From positions 1 to 10,887 of the forward strand of contig JARIAA010000240.1 in NCBI GenBank assembly GCA_029264635.1: a stretch of DNA of 10,887 nucleotides, in the 5' to 3' direction. A program made the translations under genes and the position numbers. A model generated the notes under the pieces. That model did not search any database. It saw nothing but the letters and a program-made list of their open reading frames with translations, and had not been told where the DNA came from. This document shows positions 1 through 7,144 of this stretch, one piece after another (within the stretch, counting starts at the first letter, position 1; each line of letters starts with the position of its first letter). The stretch is from Psychrobacter sp. (GTDB lineage: Bacteria; Pseudomonadota; Gammaproteobacteria; Pseudomonadales; Moraxellaceae).

Positions 1-1150
1 CAAACTTTGTCATACTATTGGGCTCAAGGCCTCGTTTACCGAGCTTGACCCAAATAATACTCACAATGGGCGCGAGTATTAAAATAAACAAAGGGTTTAG
101 CGACTGAAACCAAATACTGGGTATCTCAAACCCTAAGACGTTCAGATCCGTATAGCGATCAGCAAACAAGTTAAAAGAAGTCGGCTGCTGCTCAAAACTT
201 GACCAAAACAACGTCGAACCAATGATCAAAATAAAGCAAGTTAATAGACGCAGCTTGTCGGTCTTGTCCAAGCGAGGTGAGACAAACATAATCGCAAAGT
301 AACCTATCACCACCGCAGCAATAATATACGTCATATACTCTGCAACCATCTCAGGATTAAACGGTATCATCCTGCTTGCCACCAAAACAACAATCACCGC
401 CAATAAAGCCAAAAAGCCGATTACCCAGCGACCTACATTTTTATAACGGTCATTGGCGTACTCCCATTCAGGCGTGATATTTTTGACTTTTGCATAATGG
501 CTTAAGGTTTTTTGGGCAGAAAAACGGTAAATAAGCAGTGACACCAGCATACCAAGACCACCGACGCCAAAGCCTACATGCCACATGCCTTTTTCTTTAA
601 ACACCCCAACAATCAGCGCCGCCAATAGTGCGCCAATGTTAATCCCCATATAAAACAAAGTAAAACCACCATCGCGGCGCACATCACCTTTAGTATAAAG
701 CGCTCCAACCATGACAGAGATACAGGTTTTAAACAATCCCGACCCTAACACAATACATATTAAACCGACAAAAAATAGCGTCATGCCAAATACGGCGGAG
801 AGTGCAATACATAAATGACCGAGGGCAATGATAATACTACCCCACCATAATGCCCGCTCTTGACCAAGCCAGTTATCTGCCAGCCAACCGCCTGGTACTG
901 CCGCCAAATACAACGAACCAGCAAAGATACCATAAATAGCAGAAGCCGTCGTTTCACTAAAACCAAAGCCACCACTGCCTACTGTCGCCACCATAAATAG
1001 TACCAATAGCGGACGAATACTATAATAAGAAAAACGCTCCCACATTTCGGTAAAAAACAAGGGGCGTAATGGTTTGGGGTGTCCCATAAATCCATTATCT
1101 AGTGCTTCTAGCTCAGTGGCACGAGCCTGCGATCTTGTTTCCGTGCTCAT
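1..1150 (-). CDS. POT/PTR2-family proton-coupled peptide transporter, 3' end cut by window edge
   Basis: This is an inner-membrane proton-dependent oligopeptide transporter of the POT (PTR2) branch of the major facilitator superfamily, expected to import di- and tripeptides. About 383 residues are visible of the roughly 480-500 usual for bacterial members; the C-terminus lies beyond base 1. The proton-coupling motif ExxERFxYY is intact at residues 35-43 (EMWERFSYY). The early loop PGGWLADNWLG (86-96) and the second PTR2 signature FTLFYMGINIG (163-173) are also present. The loop that usually reads GNGxFKPNIS is altered to GSGLFKTCIS (136-145), keeping the lysine. The start at 1150 is supported by AAGGA eight bases upstream on the minus strand (1159-1163). 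The previous minus-strand gene ends in its own terminator, so this gene probably has its own promoter between 1151 and 1303, although I see no convincing one. The family call is firm; substrate is inferred. Confidence 0.93.
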   Translation of the reverse strand, partial: MSTETRSQARATELEALDNGFMGHPKPLRPLFFTEMWERFSYYSIRPLLVLFMVATVGSGGFGFSETTASAIYGIFAGSLYLAAVPGGWLADNWLGQERALWWGSIIIALGHLCIALSAVFGMTLFFVGLICIVLGSGLFKTCISVMVGALYTKGDVRRDGGFTLFYMGINIGALLAALIVGVFKEKGMWHVGFGVGGLGMLVSLLIYRFSAQKTLSHYAKVKNITPEWEYANDRYKNVGRWVIGFLALLAVIVVLVASRMIPFNPEMVAEYMTYIIAAVVIGYFAIMFVSPRLDKTDKLRLLTCFILIIGSTLFWSSFEQQPTSFNLFADRYTDLNVLGFEIPSIWFQSLNPLFILILAPIVSIIWVKLGKRGLEPNSMTKF

Positions 1151-1303
1151 ACATTTATTCCTTGAATCTAACACTATAGAGATGACCAAACCCTTTATGA
1201 TTTTCATGGGTAGCCATATTTGGGCGTCATTGTTTCATGAGACTAAAAACGTGTAAAGATAAAGTTAGCTCAATGATTGAACCAGAATGTCTAAAAACTT
1301 ACC

Positions 1304-1344
1304 AAAAAAAAAGCACCGACTATTAAATCTAATAAGTCGGTGCT
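1304..1344 (-). terminator. Rho-independent terminator of the acidic membrane protein gene
   Basis: On the minus strand, AGCACCGAC pairs with GTCGGTGCT (1336-1344 with 1312-1320). The stem can be extended through an A/T-rich upper part with one bulged base. It is followed by eight or more U residues (the A-run 1304-1311 on the plus strand). It lies about 75 bases past the stop of the gene ending at 1418 and points away from it. There is no T-run on the plus-strand side, so it should act on minus-strand transcripts only. Confidence 0.85.
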
Positions 1345-1417
1345 CATCTACGAATGATGACTATTAAAAACCCATCACATTACCTAAAAATACTATCAAG
1401 TACCATAGGTGCTGTTT

Positions 1418-1894
1418 CTATTGAGCAGTGGTTGCCTCTTTTGCACCAGCAGTCCCTGCATCTAAATCACCATCAGCCTGCTCTGCAGTCAAATCTGTGT
1501 CATCAACCGCCGCTTGACTTACCGCACCAGAAGCAGTCGCCGTACCAGCTTCGGCGGCAACCACAGCACCACTGGTGTCTTCAGTAGGTGTGACTGTAGC
1601 ATCAGCAGGCGTTTCAGTACCGCCTTCACCAGCGCCGACTTCTGCATTAGTATCTGTCTCTGCGGGCGTGGCAGCGGCTGAAGCTTCAGGAGGAGCAGCA
1701 TCTTCGGCCGCGATAGCTTCTGCTTCATCAGCGGCTAAGGTTGTCTCCGTAGGTTCGGCCTCAATATGCTCTCCTGCTGGACGCAAAAATGCTGAAATAC
1801 CAATAAGTAAGACAATACCTAAAAACAAGGCAATGCCACCGAGAGCATAAATAAACTCTTTTTTTGGATTGTTATTGACGATATCTTCTGACAT
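1418..1894 (-). CDS. Hypothetical single-pass membrane protein with acidic Ala/Glu/Thr-rich tail
   Basis: I do not recognise a domain in this 158-residue protein. It has a short polar N-terminus with a Lys pair (11-12), one strongly hydrophobic segment at about 14-37, then Arg38 and a tail of about 120 residues made mostly of Ala, Glu, Thr, Asp, Gly and Val, with almost no aromatic or basic residues. By the positive-inside rule the N-terminus should be cytoplasmic and the tail periplasmic; the tail is probably disordered. The frame is supported independently of length: a Shine-Dalgarno site AAGGTGGA (1901-1908, minus) lies six bases before the ATG, a promoter with a perfect -10 lies upstream, and a hairpin terminator follows. 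The tail is low in sequence complexity, so similarity searches will give spurious hits. Function unknown; an envelope-spanning or scaffolding role is only a guess. Confidence 0.8.
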   Translation of the reverse strand: MSEDIVNNNPKKEFIYALGGIALFLGIVLLIGISAFLRPAGEHIEAEPTETTLAADEAEAIAAEDAAPPEASAAATPAETDTNAEVGAGEGGTETPADATVTPTEDTSGAVVAAEAGTATASGAVSQAAVDDTDLTAEQADGDLDAGTAGAKEATTAQ

Positions 1895-1934
1895 ACCTTA
1901 TCCACCTTGCACAGAATATTGAAAATTTTAGCCT

Positions 1935-1965
1935 ATTATATCGTAATTTATGCCACTGTGTTCAA
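1935..1965 (-). promoter_or_regulatory. Putative sigma70-type promoter of the acidic membrane protein gene
   Basis: The minus strand has a perfect -10 TATAAT (1935-1940). Nineteen bases upstream is TTGAAC (1960-1965) as a possible -35; that spacing is longer than ideal. Transcription would start near 1928 and give a leader of about 35 bases containing the Shine-Dalgarno site. Position and orientation fit the gene starting at 1894. Confidence 0.5.
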
Positions 1966-2030
1966 ACCCTTAACTATTAAAAGGTATTATTATCTTAATA
2001 ACAACTAATAAGACCATAATGAGAAGGCTT

Positions 2031-3605
2031 TTATTTACCCAAATGAGCACGATTGGTCGCGCGCTTGCCAAAATAGCTCAATAGTAATAACAGTGTCATA
2101 ATGAACAAAATAGGATAATGACCAAGACGCATAAATGGCGTGTTGCCAACTCGCGCCTGAACCTCTGCGCGTAATACCGTCCGCTCGAATTGCGGCGCGC
2201 GCTCTACGATACGGCCTTTATGATCAATGATAGCAGTGACGCCCGTATTGGTCGCCCGCATAAACCAGCGTCCATTCTCAAGGGCGCGCATCTGTACCAT
2301 TTGTAGATGTTGCAGCGGTCCTGCCGACGTTCCAAACCAAGCATCGTTTGAGATGGTCAATAAAAAGTCAGTGCCAATAGCATTTTTACGAGTGGTATCA
2401 GGGTACGCCACTTCATAGCAAACAGCGGCGCCAAGATTGTGTCCACGCACACGTAACGGCGCTTGTTGATCACTACCACGGCTATAGCTCATAATATCTT
2501 GGCTACCTGCTAGATTGGGTAAAATATCAAGCACCCCTTCAAAGGGAATGTATTCACCAAATGGCACTAAGCGCTGCTTTTTATACAGACCTTCTGCATC
2601 GGCACCAAGAGCAATCACACTATTATAAAATGGTGGATATTTATCTGTCTTAGCATCAAATGCGGCTTCATCTTTATAAGGAATGCCAGTTACCCATGTC
2701 GTATCGGTGGCTTTGGCCATTTTTACCATCTCATTGATAAAGCCAAAAGCTTCTGTCTGAAACATGGGGATAGAAGACTCAGGCCACAGAACAAGGTCGC
2801 GCCCCCACTCTGTACTGGTTAAGGCGGCATAAATTTTTAGGGTTTCTACTTGATACTCAGTCAACCATTTCAGATCCTGCGGGATATTACCCTGAATGAG
2901 TGAGACTGATAAATCGGGTGTACCTTTAGGTTTGGTCCATTGCGGGTTAATGAGCCATAGTGCTGTGCTGATGACCAGTAGCGCTACAGAAACGACGGCA
3001 TAACCTGCGCGGCGGCGTAGCAATTCAACGATACTTGCTGCCAATAATATCGCAACAAAAGAGATAGCAAACACGCCCGCCACAGGCGCAAGTGATGATA
3101 ACCAATACTGCTCCGTAAACGCATAGCCGACAAACAACCACGGAAAACCTGTAAATAGCCATGTTTTTAACCACTCTTGTAATATCCAAAGGGCGGCAAA
3201 AGATAATGGCTGCTTACCAACCACACGGTTAAAGATCACACCCAAAAACCCATGAAACAGCCCCATCCCGAGACCCATGAGCGCAATCATGATGAGCGCA
3301 AGCCATACTGGCGTACCACCATAAACATGAATAGAAGTATACAACCAAAACGCACCAACGCACCAAAGACCCGTACCATAGGCTTGACCGATGATAAACG
3401 CGCGCTTGCCAGTCATCTCTGGCAACAACAATGCATACAAGATAGCAGTCGATACCAATGCTAGCGGCCAGATACCGTACGGCGCCAGTGCATATATAAA
3501 TATCGCCCCTGCTAGCCAAGCAATCAAAATGGTCAACCCAAGCGATAAGCGCTTAGGCTTAGTAGGGTTCAAACGCTTTTGTAAATCAACCGTAGACAGG
3601 CGCAT
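2031..3605 (-). CDS. lnt: Apolipoprotein N-acyltransferase
   Basis: Lnt is an inner-membrane enzyme that moves an acyl chain from a phospholipid to the free amino group of the N-terminal diacylglyceryl-cysteine of lipoproteins, the last maturation step before Lol sorting. The 524-residue length is close to the E. coli enzyme (512). An N-terminal bundle of membrane helices (about 21-218) is followed by a periplasmic nitrilase-like domain (about 230-480) and a last helix (about 494-511). The Glu-Lys-Cys triad is readable: Glu276 in LVLWPES, Lys343 in KKQRLVPFGEY and Cys396 in AAVCYE. Glu351 of the PFGE motif matches a further essential glutamate of the family. The start at 3605 has no strong Shine-Dalgarno site, but the protein begins in the expected place before the first helix. 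It lies downstream of corC, as in many proteobacteria, but the 278-base gap with a terminator argues for separate transcription. Confidence 0.97.
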   Translation of the reverse strand: MRLSTVDLQKRLNPTKPKRLSLGLTILIAWLAGAIFIYALAPYGIWPLALVSTAILYALLLPEMTGKRAFIIGQAYGTGLWCVGAFWLYTSIHVYGGTPVWLALIMIALMGLGMGLFHGFLGVIFNRVVGKQPLSFAALWILQEWLKTWLFTGFPWLFVGYAFTEQYWLSSLAPVAGVFAISFVAILLAASIVELLRRRAGYAVVSVALLVISTALWLINPQWTKPKGTPDLSVSLIQGNIPQDLKWLTEYQVETLKIYAALTSTEWGRDLVLWPESSIPMFQTEAFGFINEMVKMAKATDTTWVTGIPYKDEAAFDAKTDKYPPFYNSVIALGADAEGLYKKQRLVPFGEYIPFEGVLDILPNLAGSQDIMSYSRGSDQQAPLRVRGHNLGAAVCYEVAYPDTTRKNAIGTDFLLTISNDAWFGTSAGPLQHLQMVQMRALENGRWFMRATNTGVTAIIDHKGRIVERAPQFERTVLRAEVQARVGNTPFMRLGHYPILFIMTLLLLLSYFGKRATNRAHLGK

Positions 3606-3624
3606 AGCAATTATCCAGAATCTT

Positions 3625-3652
3625 ATTATTCAAAACGTTAAGTTTGAGGCAA
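3625..3652 (-). promoter_or_regulatory. Possible promoter for lnt
   Basis: The minus strand shows AATAAT (3625-3630, five of six matches to the -10 consensus) and TTGCCT (3647-3652, four of six to the -35), spaced by 16 bases. The start site would fall only about a dozen bases before the lnt ATG, giving a very short leader. That and the weak -35 keep confidence low. Confidence 0.3.
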
Positions 3653-3728
3653 CTTTTAATAGCAATGATAAATGCTCAAAATTAAACCCGCCCATGATAC
3701 CAGCCTGCACTGCTGAATGGGTAAAATT

Positions 3729-3836
3729 GCGTAGTAAATGCTAAAAAACGAAAAACACGACCGTAGCCGTGTTCTTATTATCAATGCGTAAGAGTAGTAT
3801 TTAACGCCTTTAAGAAGATTCGTTTACTACGCATTG
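3729..3836. repeat. Nested inverted repeats in the corC-lnt gap
   Basis: GCGTAGTAAA (3729-3738) is perfectly inverted as TTTACTACGC (3823-3832). The right arm is shared with a second inverted repeat, CAATGCGTA (3782-3790) with TACGCATTG (3828-3836). The corC terminator hairpin lies between them. Because one arm belongs to both pairs, only one pairing can form at a time in RNA. No coding potential is seen here; it may be a structured 3' region of the corC transcript or the remnant of a small mobile repeat. Confidence 0.55.
3743..3773 (-). terminator. Probable Rho-independent terminator after corC
   Basis: On the minus strand AACACG and CGTGTT (3768-3773 and 3754-3759) form a 6-base-pair stem around an 8-base loop, followed by a T-rich run TTTCGTTTTTT. 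It lies about 110 bases past the corC stop. The stem is short, so termination may be partial, leaving some read-through into lnt. Confidence 0.55.
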
Positions 3837-3883
3837 TGTCATATTTTAAGAGATGAATTTGTGGCAGATTGAGCACCAGCCGA

Positions 3884-4783
3884 TTAGTGACTGCCTATTA
3901 ATATACGCTGATCATCACCGGTCTTAGTCAGCTCTAAATTTTGAATGGATCGCCCTTCTGCATCGATGACTTTGATTTCCCAGTCATCTATCTGTACGCT
4001 CTCACCTTCTAAATCACCAACATAGCCCAGTGTCTGCATGACCAGACCACCCATGGTATCGACATCGGTATCATCAAAGTGACTACCTAGCTCATCATTA
4101 CAGTCTTCAATGACCGTGGATGCTTGCACACGCCATGTATTGGGTTTTTCAGGATGCGCGACGATATTATTGATATCACTGTATTCATCAAGATCGTCAT
4201 GTTCATCGACGATGTCACCAACGATTTCTTCAAGCAGATCCTCCATTGTGACCACACCGCCAAAGTTACCAAACTCATCAACGACGATCGCCATATGTAC
4301 TTGCGTACGCTGTAATGAGCGTAGCAAAGTATCAGAACGCGCATTTTCATTGATATATAATGGCTGACGTACTAGGTCTTTTAGACGTTTGCTACTGATC
4401 TTATCTTCTTGTCCGCGCACCATATGCACTAAAATAGGAATCAAATCTTTGGCAAGTAAGATACCGATAACCGCATCATCATCTTGGCTGTCAAAGACAG
4501 GATAGCGTGAATGCGTAGTTTCAAGAATGATGTCCATCACTTCTGTTAGGCTTGTGCTTTCATGTAAAGCAACCACCTGCGTGCGCGGCGTCATAATTTC
4601 ACGCACTTGCGTGGCGGGTAGATCCAGAACACCTTCGAGCATATCGACAGTATCAGGCTCTAAGAACTGCCGTGAGTCTTGTACCAAACGAATCAATTCG
4701 TCACGGGTTTCGGGGGCGGTCGATAGCCAGCGTTTTAAGCCGCGCATCGACCAACTACTCGGGCTTGGAGCGTCATCAGACAT
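3884..4783 (-). CDS. corC: CBS-domain protein CorC/YbeX (HlyC/CorC family)
   Basis: This 299-residue protein matches the soluble CorC/YbeX type (E. coli 292 residues), linked to magnesium and cobalt homeostasis and, in more recent work on YbeX, to ribosome and rRNA metabolism. The variable N-terminus (about 1-45) leads into the conserved REIMTPRTQV (61-70) that opens the first CBS domain (about 58-120). A second CBS domain (about 130-185) ends in GGVVTMEDLLEEIVGDI (165-181). The C-terminal transporter-associated CorC_HlyC domain spans about 205-290. There is no DUF21 membrane domain, so it is cytosolic or peripheral. The ATG at 4783 has AGAGG about 15 bases upstream, a weak arrangement, but no better start is seen. 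Downstream is lnt, the usual neighbour; ybeY and ybeZ, normally upstream, are replaced by a divergent DUF4105 gene. Confidence 0.93.
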   Translation of the reverse strand: MSDDAPSPSSWSMRGLKRWLSTAPETRDELIRLVQDSRQFLEPDTVDMLEGVLDLPATQVREIMTPRTQVVALHESTSLTEVMDIILETTHSRYPVFDSQDDDAVIGILLAKDLIPILVHMVRGQEDKISSKRLKDLVRQPLYINENARSDTLLRSLQRTQVHMAIVVDEFGNFGGVVTMEDLLEEIVGDIVDEHDDLDEYSDINNIVAHPEKPNTWRVQASTVIEDCNDELGSHFDDTDVDTMGGLVMQTLGYVGDLEGESVQIDDWEIKVIDAEGRSIQNLELTKTGDDQRILIGSH

Positions 4784-4904
4784 GGTAATGTGATTTAACC
4801 TCTTGAATTAATGAACATGGATATGATAAATAAAACGTGTAATGGAGATTAAAATACAGCCTAAAACTAAGCAACTTAACATTACAGGTAGAACGAATAG
4901 ATAG

Positions 4905-4922
4905 ATTAGCTTAAATTAGCTT
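4905..4922. repeat. Direct repeat ATTAGCTT x2, one helical turn apart
   Basis: ATTAGCTT occurs at 4905-4912 and again at 4915-4922, a 10-base period that puts both copies on the same face of the helix. It sits in the middle of the 250-base divergent gap between corC and the DUF4105 gene, a plausible place for a regulator site. No known regulator is recognised. Confidence 0.35.
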
Positions 4923-4974
4923 CACTTTATCGCAAGCCTAGCAGACATTCAACGACAAATTTATCCAAATTGTA

Positions 4975-5004
4975 TTGTCAGTGTGTTATAAACTTTGCTA
5001 TCGT
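4975..5004 (+). promoter_or_regulatory. Putative promoter of the DUF4105 gene
   Basis: TTGTCA (4975-4980, five of six matches to the -35 consensus) is followed after 18 bases by TATCGT (4999-5004). The TG two bases before it gives an extended -10. Transcription would begin near 5011, leaving a leader of about 23 bases with no clear Shine-Dalgarno sequence. Confidence 0.4.
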
Positions 5005-5033
5005 CAATGACTTTACTTACTTAGTTCACACTT

Positions 5034-6305
5034 ATGTCGCTTCGCTCTGTTATGTCTCAGCTTTTATCGTCTCGTAAGACCAATGCTAGTTTGTCAAATA
5101 GTACAAATAATAGGGCGCGCCAGCCAAAGAATTGGCGATATTATACGGTGCGTTTTTTGATTGGACTTACGCTGGTATTGTCTGCCATCTGGCTATTAAT
5201 GGCTATTTGGTATCAGTATGGCGCTACAAGCTTTGTTACTTGGATCGCCACCATAGCCATAGTAGGATGGCTAATCCCCTTATTATCACTGACTTATCGC
5301 TCAAAGCTTGTCAACAAGCTTGTCAACAAAACATCTTATAAAGATATGAATAGTAAGCAAGCTGGCAAATGGCTAGCTGGTAGTTATGCGCTCATATGGA
5401 TAATCGGTCTCGGTTGGTTTTTTTCTATTGAACCCAAGCAGAATCGTGATTGGCAACCAGAAGTTAGTCAAAGAGTGAGCTACGAGCGTGATGCTGCCAA
5501 CCCTGATCTGGTTACCCTGACCAACGTGCGTAATTTTGATTGGCATACCAATGAGGACGCGACGGAGCATTGGGAGACGCGCACGATTGATATGTCTAAG
5601 TTGTCTGGCATCGATGTGACCAACTCATACTGGATGGGGCCGCTGATTGCTCACACTCTTGTGAGCTTTCGCTTTCAGGATGATAGACCACTTGCTTTCT
5701 CATTTGAGATTCGTAAAGAAGAAGGTGAGTCGTTCTCGGCGCTGGCGGGCTTCTTTAGACGTTTTGAGCTGAGCCTAATTGCGTCTGAGGAGCGCGATAT
5801 CATTTATACCCGTAGTAATGCGCGCGGCGAGCAAGTTTACCTATTTCCCATTAGCCACTTGCAGCAGCATGAGGTCAAATCGCTATTTGAGTCTTACTTA
5901 ATAGCGGCTGATGAGCTTAATGCAAAGCCTGCTTGGTACAATACCTTGGTCAGCAACTGTACCAATATTATCTTTTATATGGCGCGTATTGTGAGCGGTG
6001 AGCGTTTGCCATGGGACTATCGCATTTGGGTGTCTGGTTGGCTGCCAAATTATCTGTATGACGTCGGTATGCTCGATGCCACTCCTGAAACCAGCGGACA
6101 GCCTTGGTCGATGGATACGTGGTATGAGCGCACGCATATTAATCCAAAGGTAGGCGGCTTTGATTATAAAGCAGGAGACACTACGGTTAATAGCCGTGAA
6201 TTCTCAACGCAAATTCGTCAAGGCATTCCTCTGCCGCCGCTGGCTGACTCGCAAATAGAGGCTGAGACAAAAGCTAAATCTGCTGCCGAGGCGTCTGAAG
6301 ATTGA
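5034..6305 (+). CDS. DUF4105 (Lnb N-terminal-like periplasmic domain) membrane protein
   Basis: This 423-residue protein has three predicted membrane helices (about 39-60, 65-87, 112-131) and a C-terminal DUF4105 domain (about 150-400). Basic residues before helix 1 and between helices 2 and 3 place the N-terminus inside and the C-terminal domain in the periplasm. The domain shows RNFDW (166-170), a candidate catalytic His207 in IAHTLVSF, and Cys309 in SNCTNIIF. DUF4105 is related to the N-terminal domain of Lnb, the lipoprotein N-acyltransferase of Bacteroides. In a papain-like fold with His before Cys, the arrangement would suit a thioester-forming acyltransferase or hydrolase, but this is inference. 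The actual reaction is unknown. The ATG at 5034 lacks a Shine-Dalgarno site; Met7 (5052) is an alternative. A 12-base tandem repeat lies in the cytoplasmic loop. The gene is divergent from corC-lnt and convergent with ycgN. Confidence 0.85.
   Translation: MSLRSVMSQLLSSRKTNASLSNSTNNRARQPKNWRYYTVRFLIGLTLVLSAIWLLMAIWYQYGATSFVTWIATIAIVGWLIPLLSLTYRSKLVNKLVNKTSYKDMNSKQAGKWLAGSYALIWIIGLGWFFSIEPKQNRDWQPEVSQRVSYERDAANPDLVTLTNVRNFDWHTNEDATEHWETRTIDMSKLSGIDVTNSYWMGPLIAHTLVSFRFQDDRPLAFSFEIRKEEGESFSALAGFFRRFELSLIASEERDIIYTRSNARGEQVYLFPISHLQQHEVKSLFESYLIAADELNAKPAWYNTLVSNCTNIIFYMARIVSGERLPWDYRIWVSGWLPNYLYDVGMLDATPETSGQPWSMDTWYERTHINPKVGGFDYKAGDTTVNSREFSTQIRQGIPLPPLADSQIEAETKAKSAAEASED
5304..5327 (+). repeat. 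In-frame 12-base tandem repeat (KLVN x2)
   Basis: AAGCTTGTCAAC is present twice, exactly adjacent, and encodes KLVNKLVN (residues 91-98) in the basic cytoplasmic loop between membrane helices 2 and 3 of the DUF4105 protein. It looks like a recent slippage duplication that keeps the frame. Confidence 0.8.
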
Positions 6306-6312
6306 GCCTCCA

Positions 6313-6330
6313 GTGATTAATGTGATTAAT
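6313..6330. repeat. 9-base tandem repeat GTGATTAAT x2
   Basis: Two adjacent copies lie in the 52-base gap between the converging DUF4105 and ycgN genes. ATTAAT is self-complementary, so the two copies could also form a weak A/T hairpin. I do not see a proper terminator for either gene here. Confidence 0.45.
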
Positions 6331-6357
6331 TATTGAATAAATAAAGTATTAAACCAA

Positions 6358-6927
6358 TCAAGGCGTCACCCAATGTACCACGCGGGTCTCCATCTCTTCA
6401 TCAGACATACCAATCTCAGAAACACAGCGCCCTGCGACTCCCACATTGGCAGCGCGCATTTGCTGCTGCGTTAAGACGGCATCTCGAGTCAGCAGTAAAT
6501 GCCAGCTTGGTAGCGACTGACCTTTATATAAACGCTTGTAGGCACAGTGAGCGGGTAGCCACATCATGTTCGGTAAATTGTCAATCGTGAGCTGAATACA
6601 GTCAGGCACGTATTCTTGGCGCGCGTCATAATGCTGACAGTAGCCTGTCGCGCAGTCCATCAGCTTACAGGTCACATCTGTATATTCGACCAGTTCTTCA
6701 TCGTCGTCGTTATCAATGTACTTAATCAAACAACAGCTACCGCAGCCATCGCATAAGGCCTCCCATTCGCTATGGTTTAATTCTGCAAGCTTAAAACGTG
6801 ACCAAAACTGCGGGCGCACTGCTTCAGTTGTCATATGGTTAGAGAGTATATTCGCTGCTGCGTCAAAGGTGTGCGCCTCAGGCAAATCTGCGCTGGTGTT
6901 TGATGCAGGTAAAAAGTTTAGAGCCAT
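6358..6927 (-). CDS. ycgN: YcgN family Cys-rich protein (UPF0260)
   Basis: It matches the UPF0260/YcgN family, small cytosolic proteins related to the YkgJ zinc/iron-chelating group, with no established function. The family hallmarks are clear: EWEALCDGCGSCCL (about 54-67), then spaced cysteines in VTCKLMDC, GYCQHY and PDCIQLT, and the conserved NLPNMMWLPAHCAYKRL and LPSWHLLL segments. The cysteine pattern suggests metal or cluster binding; that is inference. Starting at 6927 gives 189 residues, but the E. coli protein has 153, and the conserved part only begins at FWSRF (about residue 41). Met32 (6834) would give 158 residues; neither ATG has a good Shine-Dalgarno site, so the first 31 residues are uncertain. 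The gene diverges from the dienelactone hydrolase gene and has a perfect -10 box upstream. Confidence 0.92.
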   Translation of the reverse strand: MALNFLPASNTSADLPEAHTFDAAANILSNHMTTEAVRPQFWSRFKLAELNHSEWEALCDGCGSCCLIKYIDNDDDEELVEYTDVTCKLMDCATGYCQHYDARQEYVPDCIQLTIDNLPNMMWLPAHCAYKRLYKGQSLPSWHLLLTRDAVLTQQQMRAANVGVAGRCVSEIGMSDEEMETRVVHWVTP

Positions 6928-6986
6928 AAGAAAACCATAGTAGAAACCCAGTCGTGCGGTTTCATTTTGATAAAGAGCGTTACAGT

Positions 6987-7010
6987 ATTATAGCTGTTTT
7001 TATCAGCTAT
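6987..7010 (-). promoter_or_regulatory. ycgN -10 box next to a palindrome (possible operator)
   Basis: The minus strand carries a perfect TATAAT (6987-6992) about 60 bases before the ycgN start. It overlaps by three bases an inverted repeat ATAGCTG/CAGCTAT (6990-6996 and 7004-7010) that fills the space where RNA polymerase would bind between -10 and -35. No good -35 is seen. GCGTTA is repeated on either side (6977-6982, 7013-7018). The layout suggests a regulated promoter, but the regulator is unknown. Confidence 0.4.
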
Positions 7011-7139
7011 GGGCGTTAAGGTAGAACGAGTCGAACAGATATCGGTGAACACCATAGAACTATATCCCTGTTTTGATGACTACTCTTTATTTATAACTTA
7101 CTTATAACAGCATTGTTTATAAAAAATTTACCCAATAAA

Positions 7140-7144
7140 AAGGA
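7140..7144 (+). promoter_or_regulatory. Shine-Dalgarno site deciding the hydrolase start
   Basis: AAGGA lies seven bases before the ATG at 7152. It is inside the coding frame that would open at the earlier ATG 7113, so it argues for the later start. Confidence 0.8.

Noticed and set aside
1575..1850. Plus-strand open frame rich in Ala and Ser
   Set aside because: It is the antisense of the acidic-tail gene. The repetitive codons on the minus strand create an open frame by composition, and it lacks a ribosome site and recognisable features.
1983..2005. A/T-only hairpin (TTATTA/TAATAA) after lnt as a terminator
   Set aside because: The stem contains no G-C pair and there is no clear T-run after it on the minus strand; too weak to call.
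3391..3744. Plus-strand open frame of 117 codons overlapping the lnt start
   Set aside because: It is mostly antisense to lnt, whose frame has the full catalytic triad; no homology or ribosome site is seen.
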